Assembly (NCBI RefSeq): GCF_019049325.1
Contig: NZ_JAGMUO010000011.1
Coordinates: 62,001 to 126,000 of the forward strand
Length of the DNA: 64,000 nucleotides
Direction of reading: 5' to 3'
Source of the DNA: Streptomyces sp. AC512_CC834
Lineage (GTDB): Bacteria > Actinomycetota > Actinomycetes > Streptomycetales > Streptomycetaceae
Shown: positions 56,437 through 64,000 of the stretch, in pieces
How positions within the stretch are numbered: position 1 is the first letter of the stretch
Layout: every line of letters starts with the position of its first letter
The notes under the pieces: generated by a model
Databases searched by the model: none
What the model saw: only the letters and a program-made list of their open reading frames with translations
What the model was told of the DNA's origin: nothing
Position numbers and translations under genes: made by a program

Positions 56437-57606
56437 TCAGCGCAGTCCCGTGGGCCGCCGCAGCGCCGCCCGGACCAGCCGGTCCACCAGTTCCGGATAG
56501 CTCACGCCGCTCGCCTGCCACATCTGCGGGTACATGGAGATCGGTGTGAAGCCGGGCATGGTGTTGATCTCGTTGATGACGAACTCGTCGTCCTCGGTGA
56601 GGAAGAAGTCCGCGCGCACCAGCCCCTCGCAGGAGGCCGCGTCGAAGGCCGCCACGGCGAGCCGCTGGACCTCGGCGGTCTCCTCGGCCGTGAGCGGGGC
56701 CGGCACGACGCCGGGGGTGGAGTCGATGTACTTGGCCTCGAAGTCGTAGTACGCGTGCTCCGTGGGCGGCGGGATCTCGGCGGGGACGGAGGCACGGGGG
56801 CCGTCCTCGAACTCCAGCACCCCGCATTCGATCTCCCGGCCCCGCAGCGCCGCCTCGATGAGGATCTTCGGGTCGTGGCGGCGGGCCTCCTCGATCGCCT
56901 CGTCGAGGCCGGAGAGGTCGTCGACCTTGGTGATGCCGATCGAGGAACCCGCGCGCGCGGGCTTCACGAACAGCGGCCAGCCGTGCTCGCCGGCGAAGTC
57001 GACGATCTTCCTGCGGGCGCCGGGGCGGTCCTGTTCCCACTCGCGGGGCCGGATCACCACGTACGGGCCGACCTTCAGCCCGTAGGAGGTGAAGACCGCC
57101 TTCATGTACTCCTTGTCCTGGCCGACGGCCGAGGCGAGCACGCCCGCGCCGACGTAGGGCACACCGGACAGCTCCAGCAGCCCCTGGAGGGTGCCGTCCT
57201 CGCCGTACGGGCCGTGCAGCACGGGGAAGACGACGTCGACCTCGCCCAGCGCCTTGGGCACCGAGCCGGGTTCGCTGTAGACGACTTCACGGTTCGCGGG
57301 GTCGACGGGCAGCAGCACGCCGCCCTCGGTCGACTCGGCGAGTTCCTCGACGTCGGGCGTACGGCGCTCGGTGATCGCCATGCGTTCCGGTTCGTCGGCG
57401 GTGAGGGCCCAGCGGCCGTCTCTGGTGATGCCGATCGGCAGGACGTCGTACCGCGTCCGGTCGATGGCCGCGAGGACGGCGCCGGCGGTGACCACGGAGA
57501 TCCCGTGTTCGGAGCTGCGCCCGCCGAACACGACGGCCACACGCGGTTTCCGAGGCGGCCGCTCCGGGCTGCGCTCAGGGCTCTGGGGGAGGTTCTCGGT
57601 GCTCAT
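56437..57606 (-). CDS. ddl: D-alanine--D-alanine ligase
   Basis: A 389-residue ATP-grasp ligase that makes the D-Ala-D-Ala terminus of peptidoglycan precursors. RVAVVFGGRSSEHGISVVTA is the N-terminal signature with the catalytic Glu/Ser region; VFPVLHGPYGEDGTLQGLLE is the second. The ATP-grasp domain has PLFVKPARAGSSIGITKV and metal-binding DEFVINEINTMPGFTP. YYDFEAKYIDS indicates a true D-Ala-D-Ala ligase rather than a D-lactate type, as the omega-loop tyrosine is present. The ATG at 57606 begins a 20-residue Pro-rich leader. Confidence 0.96.
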   Translation of the reverse strand: MSTENLPQSPERSPERPPRKPRVAVVFGGRSSEHGISVVTAGAVLAAIDRTRYDVLPIGITRDGRWALTADEPERMAITERRTPDVEELAESTEGGVLLPVDPANREVVYSEPGSVPKALGEVDVVFPVLHGPYGEDGTLQGLLELSGVPYVGAGVLASAVGQDKEYMKAVFTSYGLKVGPYVVIRPREWEQDRPGARRKIVDFAGEHGWPLFVKPARAGSSIGITKVDDLSGLDEAIEEARRHDPKILIEAALRGREIECGVLEFEDGPRASVPAEIPPPTEHAYYDFEAKYIDSTPGVVPAPLTAEETAEVQRLAVAAFDAASCEGLVRADFFLTEDDEFVINEINTMPGFTPISMYPQMWQASGVSYPELVDRLVRAALRRPTGLR

Positions 57607-57721
57607 ATCGCGTTGAGGGTACCCGCCCGTGCGGCCCCGAGACAGCGTCGGCGGGGCCGCGTGGCGCGGGGTGGAGCCGCAGGTTCCGTCCGGCGTCGCC
57701 GGGCGTCGCCCAGCGTGGCCC

Positions 57722-57784
57722 GGCATCGCTCGGCGTCGTTCGGCATCGCTCGGCGTCGTTCGGGATCGCTCAGCGTCGTTCGGG
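57722..57784. repeat. 20-bp tandem repeat x3 across the gpsA stop codon
   Basis: Three consecutive 20-bp units of the form GGCATCGCTCGGCGTCGTTC run from 57722, followed by the start of a fourth. The third unit carries CTCAGC in place of CTCGGC, and that change makes the gpsA stop codon (complement of 57770-57772). Upstream to about 57690 there are more degenerate copies. Confidence 0.85.
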
Positions 57785-58780
57785 CTTCGCGCTGCGCGAC
57801 ATCAGCTCCTTCACGGCGACCACCGGGGACTTGCTCTCGTGGACGATGGCGACGACCGTCTCGGTGATCGGCATGTCGACGCCGTGCCTGCGGGCCAGAT
57901 CCAGCACCGACTCGCAGGACTTGACGCCCTCGGCGGTCTGCTTGGTGACCGCGATGGTCTCCTCGAGGGTCATGCCCTTGCCGAGGTTGGTGCCGAAGGT
58001 GTGGTTGCGCGACAGCGGCGAGGAGCAGGTCGCCACCAGGTCGCCCAGACCGGCCAGTCCGGAGAACGTCAGCGGGTCGGCGCCGAGTGCGACCCCGAGG
58101 CGGGTGGTCTCGGCGAGGCCGCGGGTGATGAGGGAGCCCTTGGCGTTGTCGCCGAGGCCCATGCCGTCCGCGATGCCGACGGCGAGACCGATCACGTTCT
58201 TCACGGCGCCGCCCAGCTCGCAGCCGACGACGTCGGTGTTGGTGTAGGGGCGGAAGTACGGGGTGTGGCAGGCGGTCTGGAGGCGCTGGGCGACGGATTC
58301 GTCGGGGCAGGCGACCACGGCGGCGGCCGGCATGCGGGCGGCGATCTCACGGGCCAGGTTGGGCCCGGTGACCACGGCGATGCGCTCGGCGCCGACCTTG
58401 GCGACGTCCCCGATCACCTCGCTCATCCGCATCGCGGAGCCGAGTTCGACGCCCTTCATCAGCGACACCAGGACCGTGCCGGGCGCCAGGAGCGGCGCCC
58501 AGTCGGCGAGGCCCGCGCGCAGCGTCTGGGACGGGACGGCGAGGACGGTGAAGTCGGCGTCGCGTGCGGCCTCGGCGGCGTCGGTGGTGGCCCGCAGGTT
58601 CTCGGGGAGTTCCACGCCGGGCAGGTAGTCCGGGTTGGTGCGGGTGGAGTTGACGGCGTCGGCGAGTGCGGCGCGGCGCCCCCATAGGGTGACGTCGCAC
58701 CCCGCGTCGGCGAGGACCGTGCCGAAGGCGGTGCCCCAGGATCCGGTGCCGAAGACGGCCGCCTTGACCGGCTTGCTCAC
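57770..58780 (-). CDS. gpsA: Glycerol-3-phosphate dehydrogenase [NAD(P)+]
   Basis: A 336-residue cytosolic enzyme supplying glycerol-3-phosphate for phospholipids. VSKPVKAAVFGTGSWGTAFG is the NAD(P)-binding N-terminus; VVTGPNLAREIAARMPAAAV and the catalytic-lysine block GCELGGAVKNVIGLAVGIAD are plain, as is TFSGLAGLGDLVATCSSPLS. The GTG start at 58780 overlaps the plsC stop (GTGA). The plsC-gpsA pairing makes sense, since PlsC acylates products derived from glycerol-3-phosphate. Confidence 0.97.
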   Translation of the reverse strand: MSKPVKAAVFGTGSWGTAFGTVLADAGCDVTLWGRRAALADAVNSTRTNPDYLPGVELPENLRATTDAAEAARDADFTVLAVPSQTLRAGLADWAPLLAPGTVLVSLMKGVELGSAMRMSEVIGDVAKVGAERIAVVTGPNLAREIAARMPAAAVVACPDESVAQRLQTACHTPYFRPYTNTDVVGCELGGAVKNVIGLAVGIADGMGLGDNAKGSLITRGLAETTRLGVALGADPLTFSGLAGLGDLVATCSSPLSRNHTFGTNLGKGMTLEETIAVTKQTAEGVKSCESVLDLARRHGVDMPITETVVAIVHESKSPVVAVKELMSRSAKPERR

Positions 58781-59622
58781 GTGCTCTGCCCTTCTGCCTG
58801 CGGTCCCTGCGTCCGTGTCCTCGTCGACCGCGGCTGCGTCGGGCGTGGCTGTGACTGCCTCGGCTGTGGTGACTGCCTCGGCTGTGACTGCGTCTGCGTC
58901 CGGCGCCGCTGCTCGATCCGCTCGCGGCGCGGGTCGTAGGGGGTTTCGGGCGCCTTCTCGCCGCGGATCTCCTCCAGGTGGCGGGTGACGGCGGCCATGA
59001 TGACCTCGGTCGCCTCCTTCAGCAGCTCCGCGGTCATCTCCTTGTCGTAGAACCGCGCCAGGTCGACCGGCGGGCCGGCCAGCACCTGGTGGGTCTTGCG
59101 CGGCAGGAGGCTGGGCTTCTTGGCGTAGGGCGGCAGGAGTTCGTTGCAGCCCCACTGCGCGACCGGGATCACCGGGCACCTGGTCTGAAGGGCGACGCGC
59201 GCGGCACCGGTCTTGGCGGTCATCGGCCAGCCGTCGGGGTCGCGGGTGAGGGTGCCCTCGGGATAGAAGGCGACGCACTCGCCGCGCTCCACGGCGTCGA
59301 TCGCGGCCCGGAAGGCGCTCAGCGCGTCCGTGCTCTCGCGGTAGACGGGGATCTGTCCGGTGCCCCGCATCGCGGCGCCGACGAAGCCCTTCCGGAAAAG
59401 GGCGCTCTTCGCCAGGAATCGCGGGACGCGCCCGGTGTTGTACTGGTAGTGCGCGTACGCGAAGGGGTCGACGTGCGAATTGTGGTTCACGGCGGTGATA
59501 AATCCGCCCTCGGCCGGAATGTTCTCCATTCCCCGCCAGTCCCGCTTGATCAGAACCACCAGCGGCGGTTTGCAGATCACCGCGGCCAGGCGGTACCAGA
59601 AGCCGATTCTGCGGCGGGGCAC
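58777..59622 (-). CDS. 1-acyl-glycerol-3-phosphate acyltransferase (PlsC type)
   Basis: A 281-residue membrane-associated acyltransferase. GFITAVNHNSHVDPFAYAHY contains the catalytic NHxxxxD box, RGTGQIPVYRESTD the second block and VAFYPEGTLTRDPDGWPMTA the acceptor-binding block. The C-terminal 45 residues are Gln/Pro/Arg/Thr low-complexity, ending in repeated SQPRQS-like units. The GTG at 59622 lies at the start of similarity; GGAGG is 12 bases upstream, rather far. It is coupled to gpsA by a GTGA overlap and divergent from cofC. Confidence 0.92.
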   Translation of the reverse strand: MPRRRIGFWYRLAAVICKPPLVVLIKRDWRGMENIPAEGGFITAVNHNSHVDPFAYAHYQYNTGRVPRFLAKSALFRKGFVGAAMRGTGQIPVYRESTDALSAFRAAIDAVERGECVAFYPEGTLTRDPDGWPMTAKTGAARVALQTRCPVIPVAQWGCNELLPPYAKKPSLLPRKTHQVLAGPPVDLARFYDKEMTAELLKEATEVIMAAVTRHLEEIRGEKAPETPYDPRRERIEQRRRTQTQSQPRQSPQPRQSQPRPTQPRSTRTRTQGPQAEGQST

Positions 59623-59765
59623 GCTGACACCTTTCCTCCAGGGCCTGGGGCCGCACAAGTGTCGCCCCGGGCCGCCCGTCTGTCGAGAACACCGTACGCC
59701 CCGAAGAGTGAACCGCCAGGTCCCCCGGGTGACAATGACGGCGACGAGATAAGGACGGAACGCTC

Positions 59766-60404
59766 GTGCAGTGGACCTTGGTCGTACCCGTGAAGCCCCT
59801 TGCCCGGGCCAAGAGCAGGCTGTCGGACACCGCGGACGACGGGGTGCGGCCGGGGCTCGCGCTGGCGTTCGCACTGGACACCGTGGCGGCGGCGCTGGCC
59901 TGCCGGGAGGTCGCCGATGTGGCAGTCGTCACGGACGACGCACGGGCCGGACGGGAACTCGCGGCGCTCGGTGCGGGCGTGGTCGCGGACGAGCCCGGCG
60001 GCGGCCTGAACGCCGCGCTGGCGCACGGGGCGGCCGTGGTACGGGCGGCGCGGCCCGAAAGTGCGGTGGCCGCGCTCAACGCCGATCTTCCCGCACTCCG
60101 GCCCGCCGAATTGGCGCGGGTGCTGGCGGCGGCCACGCAATTCCGGCGCGCTTTTCTCCCGGACGCGGCCGGAATCGGCACCACCTTGCTGGCCGCGGCG
60201 CCGGGCTGTGAATTGGCCCCCGCTTTCGGCCCGGATTCGCGGGCCCACCACCGCGCCTCCGGCGCGGTGGAACTACGCCTCGGCGCGGTGGATTCCGTAC
60301 GGCAGGACGTCGACACCGGCGATGATCTTCGCACCGCGCTGACGCTCGGGGTGGGGCCCCGTACGGCCGCGGTGACGGCGCGGCTGCTGATCGCCGGGCA
60401 GTAG
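59766..60404 (+). CDS. cofC: 2-phospho-L-lactate/phosphoenolpyruvate guanylyltransferase CofC
   Basis: A 212-residue nucleotidyltransferase of coenzyme F420 synthesis. WTLVVPVKPLARAKSRLSD is the N-terminal nucleotide-binding loop; VAVVTDDARAGRELAALGAG, ALNADLPALRPAELARVLAA and the later DVDTGDDLRTAL are family blocks. Mycobacterial FbiD uses phosphoenolpyruvate (established); the actinobacterial enzyme here probably does likewise. The start is GTG. Its stop lies in the loop of a hairpin immediately before the next gene. Confidence 0.93.
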   Translation: MQWTLVVPVKPLARAKSRLSDTADDGVRPGLALAFALDTVAAALACREVADVAVVTDDARAGRELAALGAGVVADEPGGGLNAALAHGAAVVRAARPESAVAALNADLPALRPAELARVLAAATQFRRAFLPDAAGIGTTLLAAAPGCELAPAFGPDSRAHHRASGAVELRLGAVDSVRQDVDTGDDLRTALTLGVGPRTAAVTARLLIAGQ

Positions 60405-60414
60405 GCTGCCCGGC
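60393..60414 (+). promoter_or_regulatory. Hairpin with the cofC stop codon in its loop
   Basis: GCCGGGCAG (60393-60401) and CTGCCCGGC (60406-60414) form a perfect nine-base stem. The four-base loop TAGG contains the cofC TAG, and the ATG of the next gene follows the stem with no gap. The next gene has no clear Shine-Dalgarno, so the hairpin could control coupling between the two. Confidence 0.6.
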
Positions 60415-60630
60415 ATGCAGGCGACCGCGTACACGTACGACCCCGAAAGCCGCAGCGGGCAGGTGCTGCTCGACGACGGCACGCCCTTGCCCTTCGACGC
60501 GGCGGCGTTCGACGCGGGGGGCCTGCGGCTGCTGCGGCCCGGGCAGCGGGTGCGGATCGAGACCGAGGGCGCGGACACGAACTCGGACACGGGCCGCCGG
60601 ATCACGCTGGTGACACTGCAGACGCTCTGA
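60415..60630 (+). CDS. Small conserved protein, probable OB-like beta-barrel
   Basis: A 71-residue protein: [20 protein letters not shown], then [20 protein letters not shown] and [10 protein letters not shown]. The short beta-rich pattern with GQRVRIE resembles a cold-shock/OB-like fold, as in other Streptomyces homologues from memory, but the family is not assigned and no RNP motifs are certain. It starts directly after the cofC stop hairpin and is probably co-translated with cofC. It ends before a strong bidirectional terminator. Confidence 0.7.
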   Translation: MQATAYTYDPESRSGQVLLDDGTPLPFDAAAFDAGGLRLLRPGQRVRIETEGADTNSDTGRRITLVTLQTL

Positions 60631-60666
60631 TCGGCGGGGGCTTCCCGCCGGACCCCGGACACGCCG

Positions 60667-60697
60667 CGGGCCGGACTCCGAGAGGGAGTCCGGCCCG
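60667..60697. terminator. Bidirectional terminator between the 71-residue gene and hupS
   Basis: CGGGCCGGACTCC (60667-60679) pairs with GGAGTCCGGCCCG (60685-60697), a perfect 13-base stem with a GAGAG loop, between two convergent genes. Confidence 0.8.
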
Positions 60698-60730
60698 GCG
60701 CGTGAGTGCCCCTGTGCCTGTTCGCCTGCT

Positions 60731-60790
60731 GCTGCCTGCCAGTGCCTGCCAGTGCCTGCTACTACTTGCTACTGGCTACTGGCCTGCTAC
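60731..60790. repeat. 10-bp tandem repeat reaching the hupS stop codon
   Basis: Related 10-bp units: two TGCCTGCCAG-type copies, then TGCCTGCTAC, TACTTGCTAC, TGGCTACTGG and CCTGCTACTT. The hupS stop (complement of 60787-60789) lies in the last unit. Confidence 0.7.
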
Positions 60791-61437
60791 TTCTTGCGGG
60801 CGGTGGCCTTCTTGGCGGTGGTCTTGCGGGCGGTCGACTTCTTGGCCGGGGCCTTCTTGGCGGTCGCCTTCTTCGCGGGGGCCTTCTTGGCCGCGGTCTT
60901 CTTCGCCGCAGCCGTGGTGCTCTTGGCCGCGGACTTCTTGGCGGTGGTCTTCTTCGCCGTCGTCTTGGCGGCGCCGGTGGTCTTCTTGGCGGTCGCCTTC
61001 TTCGCCGACGCCTTCTTGGCCGCGCCCGTGGCCTTCTTCGCGGCGCCGGTGGCCTTCTTGGCGGCGGCCTTCTTGCCCGCGGCCTTGGAGATCGTGGCCG
61101 ACGGGCCGGACAGGCTGCCCTTGGGGGCCTTCTTGACCGCGATGTCGTTCTTCGGGAGCTTCTTCGAGCCGCTCACCAGGTCCTTGAAGCCCTGGCCCGC
61201 GCGGAAGCGCGGCACGGAGGTCTTCTTGACCCGAACCCGCTCTCCCGTCTGGGGGTTGCGGGCGTAGCGGGCCGGACGGTCGACCTTCTCGAAGGAACCG
61301 AATCCGGTGACCGAGACCCGGTCGCCCGAGACCACGGCACGGACGAGGGCGTCCAGGACCGCGTCGACAGCGTCGGCGGCCTGCTGCCTGCCGCCCACCT
61401 TGTCGGCAATCGCTTCTACGAGCTGCGCCTTGTTCAC
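60787..61437 (-). CDS. hupS: HU-family DNA-binding protein with Lys/Ala-rich tail (HupS)
   Basis: A 216-residue nucleoid protein. Residues 1-95 are the HU fold: [40 protein letters not shown] and the DNA-arm region [20 protein letters not shown]. The last 115 residues are a histone-H1-like basic tail of KKA, AKK and TAKKT repeats. In S. coelicolor HupS compacts spore nucleoids (established). The start codon, complement of 61435-61437, is GTG. A TATATA element lies 64 bp upstream, in AT-rich DNA. Confidence 0.96.
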   Translation of the reverse strand: MNKAQLVEAIADKVGGRQQAADAVDAVLDALVRAVVSGDRVSVTGFGSFEKVDRPARYARNPQTGERVRVKKTSVPRFRAGQGFKDLVSGSKKLPKNDIAVKKAPKGSLSGPSATISKAAGKKAAAKKATGAAKKATGAAKKASAKKATAKKTTGAAKTTAKKTTAKKSAAKSTTAAAKKTAAKKAPAKKATAKKAPAKKSTARKTTAKKATARKK

Positions 61438-61500
61438 GTCTTCCCCTTCGGAGACATCGCCAGAACGAATGTGTTCAAGCTTTTTCGCACGTTAGGCAGA

Positions 61501-61506
61501 TATATA
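61501..61506 (-). promoter_or_regulatory. Possible -10 element of hupS
   Basis: TATATA on the minus strand (TATATATC in context) stands out in GC-rich DNA about 64 bp upstream of the hupS start. No convincing -35 hexamer was found at the right spacing. Confidence 0.35.
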
Positions 61507-61575
61507 CCGCAAATCAAACACGAAACGGGCTAATCACCCTTGTGCCGCAACGAACTCGGGCTGTCCCGGGCCTGT

Positions 61576-61806
61576 TCAGCCGTCCTCTTCGGGGAATCGA
61601 CCCGCGTCGAGGTCGGCGGTGAACCGATCCAGACGCCTTGCCGCACCGGCGAGATCGTGTTTGGCCGCGGCCGTAATGACCAGCAGCTTCCGGGTCAGCG
61701 CCATCCGTACGCCCTCCGGGACTTGCAGTGCGCGCACTCTTGTGTGCGCTTCCTTGAGCCGGACCGCGACCGCCGTATAGAGCTCGAGTTGGCCGTCGTG
61801 TTCCAT
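61576..61806 (-). CDS. Small conserved protein, function unknown
   Basis: A 76-residue predicted all-helical soluble protein: MEHDGQLELYTAVAVRLKEA, HTRVRALQVPEGVRMALTRK, LLVITAAAKHDLAGAARRLD. No motif or membrane segment is visible. I recall homologues beside hupS in Streptomyces but no known function. The ATG at 61806 is preferred; the frame is open 26 codons more with dissimilar, basic sequence. It lies between the leuCD terminator region and hupS on the same strand. Confidence 0.7.
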   Translation of the reverse strand: MEHDGQLELYTAVAVRLKEAHTRVRALQVPEGVRMALTRKLLVITAAAKHDLAGAARRLDRFTADLDAGRFPEEDG

Positions 61807-61868
61807 GCACAGATTGTGCCATCTGGGGCGAGTTGTCGCCTGCGCAGGGGGCAACTGCCGCCTCAAAC

Positions 61869-61894
61869 GGCCTTCCGGGCACACCCGGAAGGCC
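61869..61894. terminator. Second hairpin downstream of leuD
   Basis: GGCCTTCCGGG (61869-61879), CACA, CCCGGAAGGCC (61884-61894): a perfect 11-base stem with a four-base loop. It lies between the leuCD terminator and the 76-residue gene. Confidence 0.6.
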
Positions 61895-61990
61895 AGCCTT
61901 CATGAGGTGCGTACCCCGGCAACAACGCCTCTAACGTGGGAAGTTGCGCGCCACATCCGTGACAGGCGCAGGCGGGCGGGACAAAAAACG

Positions 61991-62025
61991 GCCGTACCCC
62001 CGATCGGGCTGATCGGGGGTACGGC
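61991..62025 (-). terminator. Rho-independent terminator of leuCD
   Basis: GCCGTACCCCCGATC (61991-62005) pairs with GATCGGGGGTACGGC (62011-62025), a perfect 15-base stem with a five-base loop. On the minus strand it is followed by CGTTTTTTGT, so it is a strong intrinsic terminator 57 bp after the leuD stop. Confidence 0.92.
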
Positions 62026-62081
62026 GAGGGTGTTGGGTGGCCGAAACTCGACCTTGCGGAGCCTCCTGGAAGTCCCGGGGG

Positions 62082-62675
62082 TCAGACCTGGACGGTCTGC
62101 GGCTTGAACGACGGGCGCTTCGCCTCGTACGCGGCGATGTCCGCCTCGTTCCGCAGGGTGATCGAGATGTCGTCCAGCCCGTTCAGCAGCCGCCAGCGGG
62201 AGTTCTCGTCCAGCTCGAAGGAGGCCGTGACGCCCTCGGCGCGGACCTCGCGGGCCTCCAGGTCGACCGTGATCTCGGCCTGCGGGTCCCGCTCCGTGAG
62301 CTCCCACAGCGCGTCCACGATCTTCTGCTCCAGGACCACCGTGAGCAGGCCGTTCTTCAGCGAGTTGCCGCGGAAGATGTCGGCGAAGCGGGAGGAGATC
62401 ACCGTCTTGAAGCCGTAGTTCTGCAGCGCCCAGACGGCGTGCTCGCGCGAGGATCCGGTGCCGAAGTCGGGCCCGGCGACCAGCACCGTGGCGCCCTCGC
62501 GCTCGGGCCGGTTGAGCACGAACTCCGGGTCCTTGCGCCAGGCCTCGAACAGCCCGTCCTCGAACCCGTCCCGGGTCACCTTCTTGAGCCAGTGGGCGGG
62601 GATGATCTGGTCGGTGTCGACGTTGCCGCGGCGCAGCGGGACGGCCCGGCCGGTGTGCTTGGTGAACGCTTCCAT
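62082..62675 (-). CDS. leuD: 3-isopropylmalate dehydratase, small subunit
   Basis: A 197-residue subunit of isopropylmalate isomerase in leucine synthesis. [20 protein letters not shown] is the swivel-domain start with the substrate-binding [29 protein letters not shown] carries GSSREHA, and [11 protein letters not shown] follows. It is read with leuC: the leuC stop is five bases upstream of its ATG, with AGGAG inside the end of leuC. Confidence 0.97.
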   Translation of the reverse strand: MEAFTKHTGRAVPLRRGNVDTDQIIPAHWLKKVTRDGFEDGLFEAWRKDPEFVLNRPEREGATVLVAGPDFGTGSSREHAVWALQNYGFKTVISSRFADIFRGNSLKNGLLTVVLEQKIVDALWELTERDPQAEITVDLEAREVRAEGVTASFELDENSRWRLLNGLDDISITLRNEADIAAYEAKRPSFKPQTVQV

Positions 62676-62680
62676 GGCTC

Positions 62681-64000
62681 TCAGACTCCTGCGGGCGTGC
62701 GGACGTCGGCGGCGGACAGGTCGGCCGGGGAGGCCAGGTGGCCCAGGACCGCCGTCGCGGCCGCGACCTGCGGCGACACCAGGTGGGTGCGGCCGCCCTT
62801 GCCCTGCCGTCCCTCGAAGTTGCGGTTGGAGGTGGACGCGGAGCGCTCACCGGGGGAGAGCTGGTCCGGGTTCATGCCCAGACACATCGAGCAGCCCGCG
62901 TGCCGCCATTCGGCGCCGGCCTCCTTGAAGACCACGTCCAGGCCCTCGGAGACGGCCTGGAGCCCCACCCGCGCGGAGCCCGGCACGACCAGCATGCGTA
63001 CGCCGTCGGCGACTTTGCGGCTCCGGACGATCTCGGCGGCGGCGCGCAGGTCCTCGATGCGGCCGTTGGTGCAGGAACCTACGAAGACGGTGTCCACGTT
63101 GATGGAACGCAGCGGCTGTCCGGCCGCCAACCCCATGTACTCCAGGGCCTTTTCGGCGGCGAAGCGCTCCGAAGCGTCTTCGTACGAAGCCGGGTCGGGG
63201 ACGGCGGCGGACAGCGGCGCGCCCTGGCCGGGGTTGGTGCCCCAGGTGACGAACGGGGCCAGCTCGGCGGCCTCGATGACCACCTCGGCGTCGAACTCGG
63301 CGTCGTCGTCGGTGCGCAGCGTCTTCCAGTACTCCACCGCCGCGTCCCACTCCGCGCCCTCGGGGGCGTGCGGGCGGCCCTGGAGGTAGGCGAAGGTGGT
63401 CGCGTCGGGGGCGATCATGCCCGCGCGGGCGCCGGCCTCGATCGACATGTTGCAGATGGTCATCCGGGCCTCCATCGAGAGCTTCTCGACGGCTTCGCCG
63501 CGGTACTCCAGGATGTAGCCCTGGCCGCCGCCGGTGCCGATCTTCGCGATGATCGCCAGGATCAGGTCCTTGGCCGTGACGTCGTCGGGCAGTTCGCCGT
63601 TGACGGTGATCGCCATGGTCTTCGGGCGGGCCATGGGCAGCGTCTGGGTGGCCAGCACGTGCTCGACCTGGGAGGTGCCGATGCCGAACGCCAGGGCGCC
63701 GAAGGCACCGTGCGTGGAGGTGTGCGAGTCGCCGCAGACCACGGTGGTGCCGGGCTGGGTCAGGCCGAGCTGCGGGCCGACGACGTGCACGACGCCCTGC
63801 TCGACGTCGCCCAGCGGGTGCAGCCGGACACCGAACTCCGCGCAGTTGCCCCGCAGCGTCTCGAGCTGGGCCCGGGAGACCGGGTCGGCGATGGGCTTGT
63901 CGATGTCGAGCGTCGGGGTGTTGTGGTCCTCGGTGGCGATGGTCAGGTCGAGCCGGCGCACCGGACGGCCGCTCTTGCGGAGGCCGTCGAAGGCCTGCGG
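62681..64000 (-). CDS. leuC: 3-isopropylmalate dehydratase, large subunit (N-terminus outside window)
   Basis: About 440 codons of an aconitase-family protein; the start lies beyond position 64000. The residues visible include [11 protein letters not shown] near the edge, [40 protein letters not shown] and [20 protein letters not shown]. The single Cys in GSCTNG and the two in GCSMCLG bind the 4Fe-4S cluster. It forms leuCD, the isomerase converting 2- to 3-isopropylmalate. The operon ends in a strong terminator after leuD. Confidence 0.97.
   Translation of the reverse strand, partial: PQAFDGLRKSGRPVRRLDLTIATEDHNTPTLDIDKPIADPVSRAQLETLRGNCAEFGVRLHPLGDVEQGVVHVVGPQLGLTQPGTTVVCGDSHTSTHGAFGALAFGIGTSQVEHVLATQTLPMARPKTMAITVNGELPDDVTAKDLILAIIAKIGTGGGQGYILEYRGEAVEKLSMEARMTICNMSIEAGARAGMIAPDATTFAYLQGRPHAPEGAEWDAAVEYWKTLRTDDDAEFDAEVVIEAAELAPFVTWGTNPGQGAPLSAAVPDPASYEDASERFAAEKALEYMGLAAGQPLRSINVDTVFVGSCTNGRIEDLRAAAEIVRSRKVADGVRMLVVPGSARVGLQAVSEGLDVVFKEAGAEWRHAGCSMCLGMNPDQLSPGERSASTSNRNFEGRQGKGGRTHLVSPQVAAATAVLGHLASPADLSAADVRTPAGV

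Overview
The window is high-GC actinobacterial chromosome, almost certainly Streptomyces. The evidence is WhiG, NsdA, HupS with its lysine-rich tail, a four-gene type I signal peptidase cluster, many GTG starts, and a gene order that matches the core chromosome of S. coelicolor around SCO5553-SCO5625 as I remember it (memory, not a search). No tRNA or rRNA gene was seen. Nearly all major housekeeping genes are on the minus strand, so each operon reads from high to low coordinates.

Region by region. 1-2.2 kb: pyrH (start only), tsf, rpsB. 2.5-4.7 kb: a secreted M23 peptidase, a TetR regulator and the sporulation sigma factor WhiG. 5-9.3 kb: dprA-comM-yraN, overlapping by a few bases, then a DUF2469 protein and a NUDIX hydrolase. 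9.3-12.9 kb: four signal peptidases (sipZ, sipY, sipX, sipW). 13-15.7 kb: rplS, trmD, rimM, a KH protein and rpsP. 15.9-18.5 kb: a small accessory pocket with a SprT-like metallopeptidase, a decayed IS200/IS605 tnpB fragment and a SAM methyltransferase. 18.5-24.7 kb: ffh, an orphan two-repeat CRISPR-like locus, and the nitrogen operon amtB-glnK-glnD behind a GlnR-type box. 24.9-32.3 kb: nsdA, a primase-polymerase domain protein, ftsY, an NCS1 permease and the glucose permease glcP. 32.5-37.3 kb: smc, a 70-residue coiled-coil protein and acylphosphatase. 37.5-39.2 kb: a CAP-domain protein and an HxlR regulator. 39.2-48.5 kb: mutM, rnc, rpmF, DUF177, a DivIVA-like protein, coaD, rsmD, recG and a DAK2 protein. 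48.8-53.9 kb: rpmB, a large AfsR/SARP-type regulator and an FAD monooxygenase. 53.9-59.6 kb: thiD, thiL, a stand-alone RAM domain, ddl, gpsA and plsC. 59.8-64 kb: cofC, a 71-residue protein, hupS, a 76-residue protein, leuD and leuC (incomplete at the window edge).

The genes work together in translation and ribosome maturation (rpsB, tsf, rplS, trmD, rimM, rpsP, rpmF, rpmB, rnc), protein targeting and secretion (ffh, ftsY, four Sip proteins), chromosome organisation and repair (smc, hupS, recG, mutM, dprA/comM), nitrogen sensing, and envelope and cofactor synthesis (ddl, plsC, gpsA, coaD, thiD/thiL, cofC).

The most unusual signals are non-coding. (1) An orphan mini-CRISPR has the exact 61-bp type I-E periodicity, and its only spacer resembles nearby ffh with differences in a codon-wobble pattern. 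(2) Short tandem repeats recur across stop codons of sipY, glnK, HxlR/mutM, the DAK2 gene, gpsA and hupS. (3) The AfsR-type regulator sits between an 18-bp x5 repeat ending at its start codon and a 243-bp in-frame tandem copy of its own 3' end.
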